Positions 1 through 10,764 of a stretch of 64,000 nt of DNA are shown one piece after another; position 1 is the stretch's first letter, and each line of letters starts with the position of its first letter. Source of the DNA: Apostichopus japonicus (taxonomy: Eukaryota; Echinodermata; Holothuroidea; Aspidochirotida; Stichopodidae). The DNA is taken from the NCBI RefSeq assembly GCF_037975245.1, contig NC_092579.1:20468666-20532665 (forward strand). Direction: 5' to 3'. The position numbers and the translations under genes are program-made. A model generated the notes under the pieces. The model searched no databases. It was not told the DNA's origin and worked only from the letters and a program-made list of their open reading frames with translations.

Positions 1-566
1 AAAAATCATCAGCTAATTAAAAAATCTAATTAAAAAAGCTAATTAAAAAAGCTAATTAAAAAATCATCAGTCAATAATATTAATAATAATAAGTAATATT
101 TTAAGCGCATAATCAGCAACACTGCTCAAAGCGCTTTGCAAATGTAAAGCCTAAAAACAAATAGAAACAAAAACCTAAATATTAAATATATAGAACCAAT
201 AAGGCATAAAATGTAAAAGCCCAACAATATAAAAAACACTTGTACTAAACGACAATAAAAAAAATACAAAACAACTTCAGAAGTATGTAAATAGTAAAAT
301 AATTTTAAAAACAACACAAAATGCACAAAAGATTAAATCATAGTCTATGTTTATAAATATAAATAAGTATGAGAAACAATAGTACAGTAAGACAATTATT
401 GTAAAAGCCTAAAACAGATAGTAATAAACACCCAATGCTAAACAATAATAAATAGAACCCTAAATTCGGTCGGAAAAAAAAAACCTTTCAAATGACAGAT
501 AGAATGCTCATTATGAGTTACCAGATATGCTTGTCTAGGATCAGTTTAAAGTGGTTTATTGGGAAT
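1..566. other. AT-rich sequence, no gene seen
   Basis: Very AT-rich sequence with short repeats of an AATTAAAAAAGCT-like word at the extreme left edge. Only one short AT-biased reading frame on the minus strand is present, with no motif and no splice context. I see no gene here. Confidence 0.6.
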
Positions 567-3230
567 TTTAACCCTTTAAAAATAACTCTATATTTTACCA
601 TAATCATGACCTTTTAAGTATATGCATAGGATGGAGGGTGTCTTTTTGAATTATGTAATAATGTATTATTCATTCCCAGGTTAAAAGAAGGTTATTCTAA
701 AACACTTTGAAAATTGTTATGATATCATGAGGCTTAAAATTCCATAGACTACCACTTTTATCTGGATAGAAAAGCAAATTTCTGATTTTCTAATTTCATT
801 TAATTTTACAAAAATAGATGGAATGAGAAGAACCATTCCCACCTTGAAAGAAATTCTAAAAAAACATAGAAACTGCATAGTAAAGCATATTTCTGAGCTC
901 TGTATGAAAACATAGGGAGCATCCTGACTGTCAATTGAGAACTTTCGTTCTCCAAATTCACTAAATTTGTAAAGTTGCGACCATATGGCAAACATCATGA
1001 CCTATTTAATTCTTTCCACACATGTGCATTAGATACAGGGTGTCGTTCTTATTAAGCAACAATGATATTAATCTCAATTTGAGAGAATTTATTATGAAAC
1101 ATTTTGAGAATCATTTTAATATGCTAAAAATTCCATAAACTACCACTTATAACTTCAGAGAGAAGCATATCTGGGCTCTTGGCATCCCGACTGGCATTGA
1201 GAACTTTTTTTTGTCTGAATTTATTGAGTTTGTATGGCCAAAGCCTTACAAAGGGGAGGGGGGTGAAAATCATGACCCTTTTAGTTCTTTCCACACATAT
1301 GCATTGGATGGAGGGTGTCCTTCTGATTAAGCAACAATGATATTATTCATTCTCAATTTGAGAGAATTTATAATGAAACATTTTGAGAATCATTTTAATA
1401 TGCTAAAAATTCCATATGCTACCACTTTTAACTTCAGAGAGAAGCATATCTGGGCTCTGGGTATCCATAATGAGCATCCTGACTGGCATTGAGAACTTTT
1501 TTTGTCTGAATTTATTGAGTTTGTATGGCCAAAGCCTTACTTTGGGGAGGGGGGGGGGGGTAAAAATCACGACCCTTTTAGTTCTTTCCACACATATGCA
1601 TTGGATGGAGGGTGTTCTTCTTATTAAGCAACAATGATATTATTCATTCTCAATTTGAGAGAATTTATAATGAAACATTTTGAGAATCATTTTAATAGGC
1701 TAAAGATTCCATAAACTACCACTTTTAACTTCAGAGAGAAGCATATCTGGGCTCTGGGAATCAATAATGAGCATCCCGACTGGCATTTGAGAACTGTTTT
1801 GGGTTTCCAAAATTTAATGATTTTGTATGGCTATAGCCTTATGAGTTTTTTTTTGGCCAAAGTCATGACCTTTATAGTTCTTTCATGCATATGCATTATA
1901 TAGAGGGTGTCCTTCTTATTAAGTAACAATGATATTATTCATTCTCAATTTGAGAGAATTTATAATGAACATTTTGAGAATCATTTTAATAGGCTAAAAA
2001 TTCCATAGACTTCCACTTTTAACTTCAGAGAGAAGCATATCTGGGCTCTGGGAATCCATAATGAGCATCCTGACTGGCATTTGAGAACTTTTTTTTTTTT
2101 GTCTCCAAATTTAATGATTTTGTTTGGCTATAGCCTTATGAGTTTTTTTTGGCCAAAATCATGACCTTTATAGTTCTTTCATGCATATGCATTAGATAGA
2201 GGGTGTCCTTCTTATTAAGTAACAATGATATTATTCATTCTCAATTTGAGAGAATTTATAATGAAACATTTGAGAATCATTTTAATAGCCTAAAAATTCC
2301 ATAGACTTCCACTTTTAACTTCAGAGAGAAGCATATCTGGGCTCTGGGAATCCATAATGAGCATCCTGACTGGCATTTGAGAACTTTTTTTTTTGTCTCC
2401 AAATTTGATGATTTTGTTTGGCTATAGCCTTATGAGTTGTTTTTTTTTTTTGCCAAAAATCATGACCTTTTTTAGTTCTTTCCACACATATGCATTGGAT
2501 AGAGGGTGTCCTTTTTAAGCAACAGTGATATTATTCATTCTCAATTTGAGAGAATTTATAATGAAACATTTTGAGAATCATTTTAATAGGCTAAAAATTC
2601 CATAGGCTGCCACTTCAGAGAGAAGCATGTCTGGGCTCTTGGTATCTATAATGAGCATCCTGACTGGCATTTGAGAACTTTTTTTTTTTGGTCAAAATTT
2701 TCGGGATTTTGCATAGCTTATAGCCTTATCAATTCTCTTCTTTTTTTTTTTTTGGCCAATTTTTTAAAGTTTTTTTCTACACTGTTTAGAGGGTGTCCTT
2801 CTTATTAAGCAATAATGAGATTATTCGTTCTCAATTTAAAGAAAGTACAAAGACACATTTTGAAAATCATTTTATTAGTGTCACTGACACTTACCTTCAT
2901 TGAATAGTATACACAAGCTCTTGGAATCCATAATGAGCATCCTGAGTGGCATTTGAGAATTTTTTTTTTTCCAAAATTTAATGATTTTGTCTGGCCAAAA
3001 CATTAAGCTTTTATTTCTCATTCTCAATCAGGACGTTTTTATTTATTCTCAATTTGAAATAAAACACAAGGAAACATTTTGAAAATCGTTTTATTATGTA
3101 AAACACTTACAATCATACTTACAATCAACTTCATTGAAGAGTTTACCTGAGCCCTTGGAATCCATAATGAGCACCCTGGCTGGCATCTGAGAATTTATTT
3201 GTCCAAATTCATTGATAATGTAAGGATATA
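567..3230. repeat. Tandem array with a ~295-bp unit, about eight copies
   Basis: The landmark CTCAATTTGAGAGAATTTAT recurs near 1071, 1348, 1645, 1940, 2238 and 2539, with degenerate versions near 2828 and 3048, so the spacing is about 280-300 bp. Each unit also contains an AACTTCAGAGAGAAGCATAT segment, a GGGCTCTGGGAATCCATAA segment, a poly-T run of variable length and a TGCATTGGATGGAGGGTGT segment. Central copies are nearly identical and the edge copies (before 1010 and after 2760) are diverged and shortened. That is the usual pattern of an array that homogenises in its centre. Short reading frames near 1403-1637 are by-products of the array. No gene is seen. Confidence 0.9.
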
Positions 3231-3899
3231 GCTCTTTTATCCCCCCCCCAGCCCCTCCCCCCCCTTATTCAAAAAATAAGAATAATTTGTTTAAACAGTT
3301 GGAACATCATACTGTAGCTCTTTGAATCAATAACCAAATATATAAATCAAAACATCATAAGGCTCAGATATAGTCCTGTTTGATTCCAACTGATGAATCT
3401 AATCAATCAAATCTACTCAATCAACTGATCAATCTAATCTAATCTATGGTCGAATCAATCCTTCCTACAGTGAATATATTGGTCATTGTTATGTGATACA
3501 TAAATATACATTTTTTTTTTGACAAACAAACTGTAAGGTCGGGTTGTCAGATGGACAACCAGGCAAAATCCGTAACTAGAGCACCAATGGTGCAGGGCTC
3601 ATACCTTTTCGAGCTCAAAAATGTAGGGCCCACAAAACTTTATGGCCCACAAAATTTCAGGCCATTTTTCAGATTCCACCAATTTTGGGCCCATGAGGCC
3701 AAACATTTTAGGTTCAAAGACAAATTTTTACCCCTAGCTCAAAACAGCGATAACCCCCCCCCCCCCCCTCCGTTAGCAGAATCCTGGCCACACCACTGGC
3801 TATAAATCCTATTTTCCCCCTTTAAATCCTATTTCACCCACTCTCTCAAACAATACCACTGACCTACCCTATTAAACTTTCTCCCCTCTATCTGGGCAG
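3231..3899. other. Low-complexity spacer, possible old MITE
   Basis: Holds C-runs near 3241 and 3755 and a short TCAATCTAATC repeat near 3400-3450. The segment 3584-3797 is flanked by sequences resembling hAT-type ends: CAATGGTGCAGGG on the left and a CACACCACTG end on the right. I found no target duplication, so the MITE reading is weak. The open frame 3551-3805 spans this segment and its C-run and is not convincing as a gene. Confidence 0.35.
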
Positions 3900-4192
3900 A
3901 CATAATTTCACAAGCAAGCCTTCCCAAAATTTTGGCTGGCTGCCTACAAACCTCAGGCTCAAAGACTTCTAAGAATCGGCAAGTGCTGATTGGCTATAGG
4001 GCTCTCATGCTTTCAGTTCAACAGTTAATAACAACTCCCAATCCTGCTTTAATTCCACTAACAGCCTCTGCAGAGCTTAACCACAAATGTAAACAAACAC
4101 TGCAGAGACTGGGAGACAAATTAAAGGAGCTTTGGCAAAAAGGTGAAGGCTCAGATTTTTTTAAACAATGGGGATTAATTGTAATTAATTAA
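3900..4192 (+). CDS. Probable terminal exon of an unrecognised gene
   Basis: A good 3' splice site (pyrimidine-rich tract ending CTATCTGGGCAG) precedes an open stretch of 97 codons entered after two bases and closed by TAA at 4190-4192. The peptide reads as real coding sequence: it starts ISQASLPKILAGCLQTSG, then has an amphipathic helical middle and a charged end (QRLGDKLKELWQKG). It is predicted cytosolic, with no signal peptide or membrane segment. I do not recognise the family. The preceding exon is not visible, and repeats lie directly on both sides, so this could also be an exon captured or isolated by insertions. It is on the same strand as the kinase exons 0.8 kb downstream, but reading frame and stop separate them. 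Confidence 0.4.
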
Positions 4193-4229
4193 CTTTTGAC
4201 CAAAAATTATTAGGCATCACCTTATTCAT

Positions 4230-4825
4230 ACACAATCCAACAATCATCAGTTCAACTTTGAATGTGATCCATCAAAATCTTGAGGAGATTGAGATATTTG
4301 AAAATATTACAAAGAATGACCCCCGATGGCCCCCTAAATGACATTTGACCTCAATTTTCCGAACACCCCTCGTAACCCTCATCCCGAGGAACGTTGTGAC
4401 CAAGTTTCATTATAACTGGCCATACACTATACGAACGGAAGCAATTTGAAAATATAGGGCCACGGCCCGGGCCACAAAAGACCCCTAGTTGATCTTTGAT
4501 CTCAAATTCATGAACACCCTGAAGGTAAAACTACCATAGTACTATCGTGACAAACCCTCAACATTGTACCATGGAATCTGTAGGAGAAGAAGCATTTTGC
4601 GTATTTCCACAAAGTGGCCCATTACGGCCCACAGGTGACCTTTGACCCCAAATTTCGGACCATCTCTGATGGCCCTATACCCAATGGTCCTTGTGTCCAA
4701 GTTTCATGAAATTCCAATAAACATTGTGTGAGTGGGAGCGGTTTTACCAATTGTTGACGGATAGAGTGATAGACGCCGCACTGTAACAATAGCTCACACC
4801 AGCATGCTGGTATGAGCTAAAAGAT
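4230..4825 (+). repeat. Dispersed repeat built of ~148-bp modules, ending in a palindrome
   Basis: Three diverged modules begin TGACATTTGACCTCAA (near 4340), TGATCTTTGATCTCAA (near 4491) and TGACCTTTGACCCCAA (near 4635). The first and third continue into a CCAAGTTTCAT word. The segment ends at a 30-nt near-perfect palindrome followed by AAAA. The layout (internal modules plus a terminal hairpin) is that of a non-autonomous mobile element. The family is not identified and there is no coding capacity. Confidence 0.6.
4790..4819. repeat. 30-nt palindrome at the end of the modular repeat
   Basis: TAGCTCA, then an ACCAGC/GCTGGT core centred on CATG, then TGAGCTA. The two halves match at all but one pair of positions. 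It can form a hairpin or cruciform and marks the 3' boundary of the repeat described at 4230-4825. Confidence 0.85.
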
Positions 4826-5032
4826 TGCCCCGAGCTTACATCAAAGCTTGAAATATCAACAGATAGGTACTAGCATTCAAATCTTGTCCTGATACAAATT
4901 AAATTGATTGCATAAATATAACTTCATATATATAAATATGTGTTTTGACTCTTTCATTCAATGTGAGACTTGCATCATCTATCTCCTCACGAATCAACCT
5001 GTTCTGCTTCTCCTTTTTCCATCCTCTTCCAG

Positions 5033-5147
5033 GAAGATACACGTCGCTCTCCGACGTCTGGAGTACTCCTCTTGGAGATATTCTCCAGAGGTAGCACTCC
5101 ATACCCCGGCATGAATAACAATGAGGCCAGAGAGAAAATAGAGGGTG
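5033..5147 (+). pseudogene. FER/FES-like tyrosine kinase, penultimate exon with frame break
   Basis: After the acceptor at 5031-5032 (CTCTTCCAG), one frame reads GRYTSLSDVWS, the kinase subdomain IX signature. The invariant Asp sits in SDVW and the GRY.S.SDVWS context is that of FER/FES non-receptor tyrosine kinases. A second frame then reads GVLLLEIFSRGSTPYPGM followed by NNNEAREKIEG, up to a consensus donor (GTAAGT at 5148). Between the two, roughly SYG is missing: sequence that should read TGGAGT..GGAGTACTC reads TGGAGTACTC. This is consistent with an 8-bp deletion between two GGAGT repeats. The deletion shifts the frame, so the copy is either a pseudogene or carries an assembly error. The known role of the family is phosphorylating tyrosines at the plasma membrane, adhesions and cytoskeleton. 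Upstream SH2 and F-BAR exons are not in the window. Splice sites are intact on both sides. Confidence 0.75.
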
Positions 5148-5683
5148 GTAAGTACTGAAAAACAGTGGTCAACTTAACCTTACCCTCCCCCCTTTAAGCA
5201 AAATAAGAATATTGGCCAGATGTACTGGAAAATAATAGTACTTACTGTTTGCAATTTCAAATTACAATCAAAAGATGATATCTCATAGATAACAAAGGTT
5301 ACACCAGGTGGTCCCCAGTTGGTTACTATAGTTACACGAGAAAGCTACAGTAGGTATAATAGGGGGTTACCAAAGTTGTACCAGACAGTTAATGAATTAT
5401 TCTTTGGGGGAGGGGAGGCGAGGGGGGTTCCAATTTTTAAAAGCTGTATCTGCTTCCTAATTTTTGTTCTCAAAAAAATGCCATCTTTACTTTACATAAA
5501 AGACACTTAACTATTGCTAGTTACATATATATATGAATGATACAAATGATGTAGAAAAAAGTCTGACATAATTGGAAATATGCCTAAAATGTCTCAATAT
5601 TGACCACTACCATAGCGACCGTGTGACGCCCGTGCCAGTTTGTCGTTGTCGTGGTTATTAGCCTATCTTCTCCCCAATTTCAG

Positions 5684-5826
5684 TTTATCGGATGAACCAG
5701 CCTCCCGAATGTCCAGATGCCGTCTGGGAATGGATCCAGGCCTGCTGGAGGAAAGAACCAGAGGACAGACCAAACTTTTCAGAAATCAAAACAGCGATGA
5801 AGAAGATACATAAAATATTTAAATAG
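5684..5826 (+). CDS. FER/FES-like tyrosine kinase, last coding exon
   Basis: Follows the acceptor CCCCAATTTCAG and joins in phase with the exon ending at 5147 (G plus TT gives the codon before YRM). It reads YRMNQPPECPDAVW, then EWIQACWRKEPEDRPNFSEI and a short basic tail ending at TAG 5824-5826. The CP....W......CW...P..RP.F pattern is kinase subdomains X-XI of the tyrosine kinase family, and the conserved Arg of subdomain XI is the R of EDRP. The spacing and short basic C-terminal tail match FER/FES, where the kinase domain ends the protein. This exon is undamaged. The intron (5148-5683) holds a G-run near 5404 and nothing else of note. Confidence 0.75.
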
Positions 5827-7007
5827 ATGGCAGGAGGTGCAATCTCTTGTCTTTGTGAACAAAAATACAATTAATTATTTCAACATCCAATAACAATGAG
5901 ATTCAGTCTGAAGCAGCTCAAGGTACAGAGATGAAAGCCACCATCTTAACAAATGTTTTGCCAATGTGTTGCTCAGGAAACATCCCAGAAATATGGCCGT
6001 CGATAACGTGAATCCTAAATTACGTCATTGAGAATGTTTCATCTTAGCCGGTGTTTCCTGGTAAAGAAGTGAATGGATTATATGGGTTGCATGGTTCCCC
6101 TATCAAACACTGGATTCTTGGAACGATTGGAACTGATAACAGATTCAAAATGGAATATACATAGCATGGCATCTACCTACGTTTAGTATGTTCAGGACAG
6201 TACTCATCCAACCATCGTGGGCTTGCAGTCTTGTTAAGAAATGATGTATTTACAAATATTTGTCACCCTGTAGAGTTAATAGTCCTGTATACAGTTTGAA
6301 ACAGTTTTTGATTAAGTAAGACATGATCGGGTGTAACTAAATTCTAACGAGGGACCGTGACCAGATATACATTAATGGTAATTTTCGTTAACTGTTTCGT
6401 TGTGGGATGAAACCAGGTCCTTTATTTAAAGGCGAGATGTTGTTCGTTGTCACATTGTGATGGCCATTAGCATATTGACCAGTTACTCTGTTATTGTTGA
6501 TGGCAAGGTAAATTTGATCAGTAAAACAACATATATCTCTATGTTTCAAGTCTTTTTTTATCAGGAAATTTCAAAAACTTCTTATAAATGAAAAAAAGTT
6601 TAATCAATAACATCAAGGGATATATATTTAATGAGTTTTCAGCCATGTTGGAAAAGCAAGCTGCTTCTTTGGTATTTGGTTTTGCAGTATTTGCTTTGCA
6701 AGAAAAGTTTGTATCACACTTTTGGACGGTTTGGAGTCAATAGCTGGATTATTGATTTGAAACTTTTGAAAAAATTTGGAGAAAAATAAGATGAAACTGA
6801 GGTTCATATTCAAAAGTATTTAACAGTTAACAGTTATATATTCAAAAGTTGATTGTCCTAGGGTGCACAAAGCAAGGTATTGATTGTTCAACATATTTTA
6901 AAGTCAAACAGGCATAGCTTGATTAGTGGATCAATAACATGAATTACAGTTGTAATATTGTCTTGCAACGTAACAACAATAGATAGTAGACAATAGAAAA
7001 CACACAC
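5827..7007. other. Possible 3' untranslated region and spacer
   Basis: Follows the kinase stop. I see no clear AATAAA close to the stop, no conserved reading frame and no repeat of note. The short frames on the minus strand (6628-6813, 6888-7070) have no motif. Confidence 0.4.
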
Positions 7008-7625
7008 TGCTAAATGGTTACTCATTACAATGGGGTCTATTAAATAGCTCATTGCTGGATAATTACACATACTGCTAAATGGTCATTAATTACAATGGGT
7101 CTACGAAATAGTTCATTGCTGGATAATTACACGTACTGCTAAATGGTCACTAATTTCAATGGGTCTACAAAGTAGCTCATTGCTGAATAATTACATGCAT
7201 TGCTAAATGGTCACTAATTTCAATGGGTCTACGAAATAGCTCATTGCTGGATAATTACATGTACTGCTAAATGGTCACTAATTTCAATGGGTCTACGAAA
7301 TAGCTCATTGCTGGATAATTACACGTACTGCTAATTGGTCACTAATTTCAATGGGTCTACAAAGTAGCTCATTGCTGGATAATTACACGTACTGCTAAAT
7401 GGTCACTAATTTCAATGGGTCTACGAAATAGCTCATTGCTGGATAATTACATGTACTGCTAAATGGTGACTAATATCAATGGGTCTACGAAATAGCTCAT
7501 TGCTGGGTAATTACACATACTACAAAATGGTCACTCATTACAATGGGTCTATAACATAGCTCATTGCTGGATAATTACATGTACTGCTAAATGGTCACTA
7601 ATTACAATGCGTTCGTAAAACTAGG
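7008..7625. repeat. 64-bp tandem array, about ten copies
   Basis: The unit runs TGCTAAATGGTCACTAATTT, CAATGGGTCTACGAAATAGC, TCATTGCTGGATAATTACAC, GTAC. Unit starts fall near 7008, 7073, 7137, 7201, 7265, 7329, 7393, 7457, 7521 and 7585. Inner copies differ at only a few positions and the outer copies are more diverged. Non-coding. Confidence 0.92.
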
Positions 7626-9112
7626 TCATTGGTTTGTATTAAATCTAAATAAGTTATGGACTGAGTGCTCATTAAGATGGCTATTTTTGCAACATTTGAA
7701 AACAAATGCATTTTCTTTCTATTTATTATAGGTTAATGGGCGATTCACGCCCTCCCCAAAATTGAAAGTTAATATGTCACACATGATAACTTTTCCATTT
7801 CTGATATCTCCTCATAATTTTGCAATATTTATAAGTATCCCAGAATTGCTTGGAGGACTTTTGTCTCCTTTTCTGCCATTGTAGATTTTTTTTCATTTAC
7901 ACAGGAATAGTTTGTATTACATTTGACGGACCAACATTTCATAAAGTTTTTTCTCTTTTGTGCGACAAAGTTTAATATTTTACTTCTTAGACTGCAATAC
8001 ACACTTTGTGTTTTACTTTCTGTTCTTCGATGGTAGCAAATTTGTGGTATCAGAAAAAAGAGTTCCTTGTATTTTCACTTCCTTCTAAGTGTGTTTCAAA
8101 AAACTTGATAAAACTGCGCATGTAACAAAAATGTATGCCATAAGAAGACATGAAGTTTCATTCTTAACTAGAATTAACACAGCAGAACTGGAGGATATGT
8201 ATACAAATGAGTTCTAAAGCCATGTATAATTTTGAACAATAATGCAACAGGTTAGCTACATATTTGTATCAATGATTTCTGTATTGGGGTGGGGGGGGGT
8301 GCTTACCTCGTAAACAAACCAATTCATTTTACCCTATATGAATAGGACTTACAACATGGGAGGAAAGGAGTAAATTGCTTTCAACCAAAAACAACAACTT
8401 TCTTGAAGCAATTACAGAAGCTTTATGCATTTAATTGTAAATTTAATCAAGCCTACAGTGGTTAAAGTGGTGAACAAATCCATTGATCTTCCATAGTTAA
8501 CACTCAAGACATTTTTCATATTTTAGGAACAGAAATCACATTGATAATGTTTGAAATTGTTCCACTTGGAATACATTATTTGAGGTTAAAGTTGTCTAGT
8601 GAAATTAATGACCTTCACTGGCATGGGATTTAAGTATCTTGACAGGGCAGAAAATTTGTTAAATTTTTCCTCAAAATGCTCCTTCAAAGATCTGGACATG
8701 AGCAAGATGCAATACGATGTATGTTATGTTCAAGATCTCAAACAATAGCAAGATTTTTTTGTGTTTTTTTTTGTACATTTTGTCCTATAGTAAAACAGTG
8801 TTCTATTTTTTACTGGTAGAGGGAAATCTTAACTTCACAGATGTATATTATTTTGCAATCGTTATTGTTATTATTATCAAAAGTAAACTTTTTAATAATT
8901 ATTTTTCTACAAAAACGTGTGAAATAGTTCATTCTTTTGAGGAAGAAATTACAGAGATGGCTATTAACTATTTGCTTTCAATTTTATCCATATCATGCAA
9001 CAGATTTAGAGTATTTCCCTCTTAATCTGTTCATGTAAATAACAAAGGTTACTAGATGGGTAAATAGTGATTGTGGGTGGGGTGGGGAGGGGGTAGACGA
9101 GGATTGATGGGT
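7626..9112. other. No gene supported
   Basis: AT-rich spacer with a G-run near 8287 and a G-rich stretch near 9074-9095. A 102-codon open frame at 8717-9025 is hydrophobic at its start and highly AT-biased. It has no splice context and no recognisable domain, so I do not call it. Confidence 0.5.
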
Positions 9113-9120
9113 GAAAATAG

Positions 9121-10756
9121 TAGTGCTGTGCCGTTTACACGTTTAAACGTGTAAACGAACGAAACATCGTTTAAACGTTTAATAAACGTTTAAACGAAAC
9201 TATGAAATCAACTGAAAATTTAATTATTGGCAAAAATCGCGTATCAATTCCCATGTTTATTTTGTCTACTACGCGAAATAACAACACTACGATCAGTCGA
9301 ATCATAAACCGCGAACGTAATCCTACTTTTGTCCCCCCCCCCTCCGATGTATCCGGCGATATGAATGGCTTAAACTTGAACGCTGTTATCCTTTTGTGAA
9401 AACTTCCTGATTCGCGGCACAAGTGTACTTTATATCGAGCCGACAGCGGCGGCGCAGATAATCCAGTCAATGCATGTTCAATCGAAATGATTACAATCCC
9501 TGTCCATCACGTTGAACTCTCCGACCAGACAATACCGGGTCGAATACTCGACTTGGTAATAGTTATTCAAATACATGATCAAAGGAAATGTATCGATTGG
9601 AGATCGTAAAAAAAAAACTCTGAAAATCAGTAGAGAAATTACCAATTGTGTACGAAAAGTAAGTTCGGTCCTTTCAAGTTTTACGAAAGATCCAGCAAAA
9701 CACTTTCGAAAAATTCACGCGAAACTGGCATATCGTGCTAAATGCAACTAATGTCATGTAAACAAGGCTCTAGTACACCCATTTATGAATAAACCGTAAG
9801 ACCACATCTGGTGTTAAGCGGGGGGAAAAGAAAGTATTTTCTAGAATTTCCAAATATACGTACAAAATAATGTCCTACCATAGTTAAGTGTATAGCAAAT
9901 AGCCTAACCACCTCGTCTGTTACGGATCTCACGTAACTACTACAAACACAACTAATTGTATTTTGCGAACTTGACGTTTTCTACAAGAACATGGTAATAA
10001 ATGTTTAGCATTAGTTAATCATGCCGTGTGGCCTAAAACATATTTTATTACAAGGTTACTTTCATAAAGATGGCCATAGCTTGATATCTTGTGCTGCGTG
10101 TATGAACTGTGCCTCGTGTATCATGGGGAATACTCCATGAAACGTTTCTTGGAAACGTGCCAAAAATGTTAACAAACAGGTGTTAGACAGGGGATGAGCG
10201 CACAGTTGTTTGGAAATGTACCTGGGAAAATTCTGAGCACATGTACAGTATCCTACCGCAGTATTTAGGTTGGGTTAAACCGTACTACAGTTGTAAACTG
10301 ATGTACGTTTAGTGTGCGCTATTCATTGTTAGGCAGTTTAGAAACGGGGCTTTGCCGAACGTTTTTTGTTTCATAATATCGGAGGTTCTGTAAGTTAAAC
10401 TTTTTAAAGATTGTAAGACAGATTAAATCTCTTTTCATTTTATAACATAATATAGCTACTCTAACTTGTCATTTAAAATTTTTCATCAGCTTCGTGACAA
10501 TTTAAATTAAAAAAGTTGTCAGTATTTTGCATCCTCAACTGCGAATTTTTTTATCGCCACACACGCAAAAATTTCCTTTTCCGGGGTCTTCGCCCCACCA
10601 GGGCCCTAGTGCGGTCCTATGGACCCCACGCCTTTATGCTCGCACGCTCAGCGTGCTCGGCGTTTTCTCGCGATTTCGCGAACGTTTAAACGTTTAAACG
10701 AACGAAAAATCGGCCGTTTAAACGTTTAGGTCTTTAAACGAAAACTCACAGCCCTA
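9121..10756. mobile_element. Non-autonomous hAT-type DNA transposon, 1,636 bp
   Basis: The ends are inverted: the left end begins TAGTGCTGTG and the right end, read in reverse complement, begins TAGGGCTGTG. The element is bounded by a perfect 8-bp direct repeat GAAAATAG at 9113-9120 and 10757-10764. An 8-bp duplication with this style of terminus is the hAT superfamily signature. Both subterminal regions (9135-9200 and 10680-10740) are packed with the palindrome CGTTTAAACG, a plausible transposase binding array. The interior has no transposase; the 99-codon frame at 9171-9470 minus has no hAT motif. It must therefore be mobilised in trans. The perfect duplication argues for recent insertion. 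Confidence 0.9.
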
Positions 10757-10764
10757 GAAAATAG

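Noticed and set aside
7008-7625. Regularly spaced repeats resembling a CRISPR array
   Set aside because: The whole 64-bp unit is conserved with no unique spacers, and the locus is eukaryotic. It is a plain tandem repeat.
9171-9470. 99-codon minus-strand frame in the hAT-type element
   Set aside because: No hAT transposase motif; it starts inside the terminal palindrome array and is likely chance.
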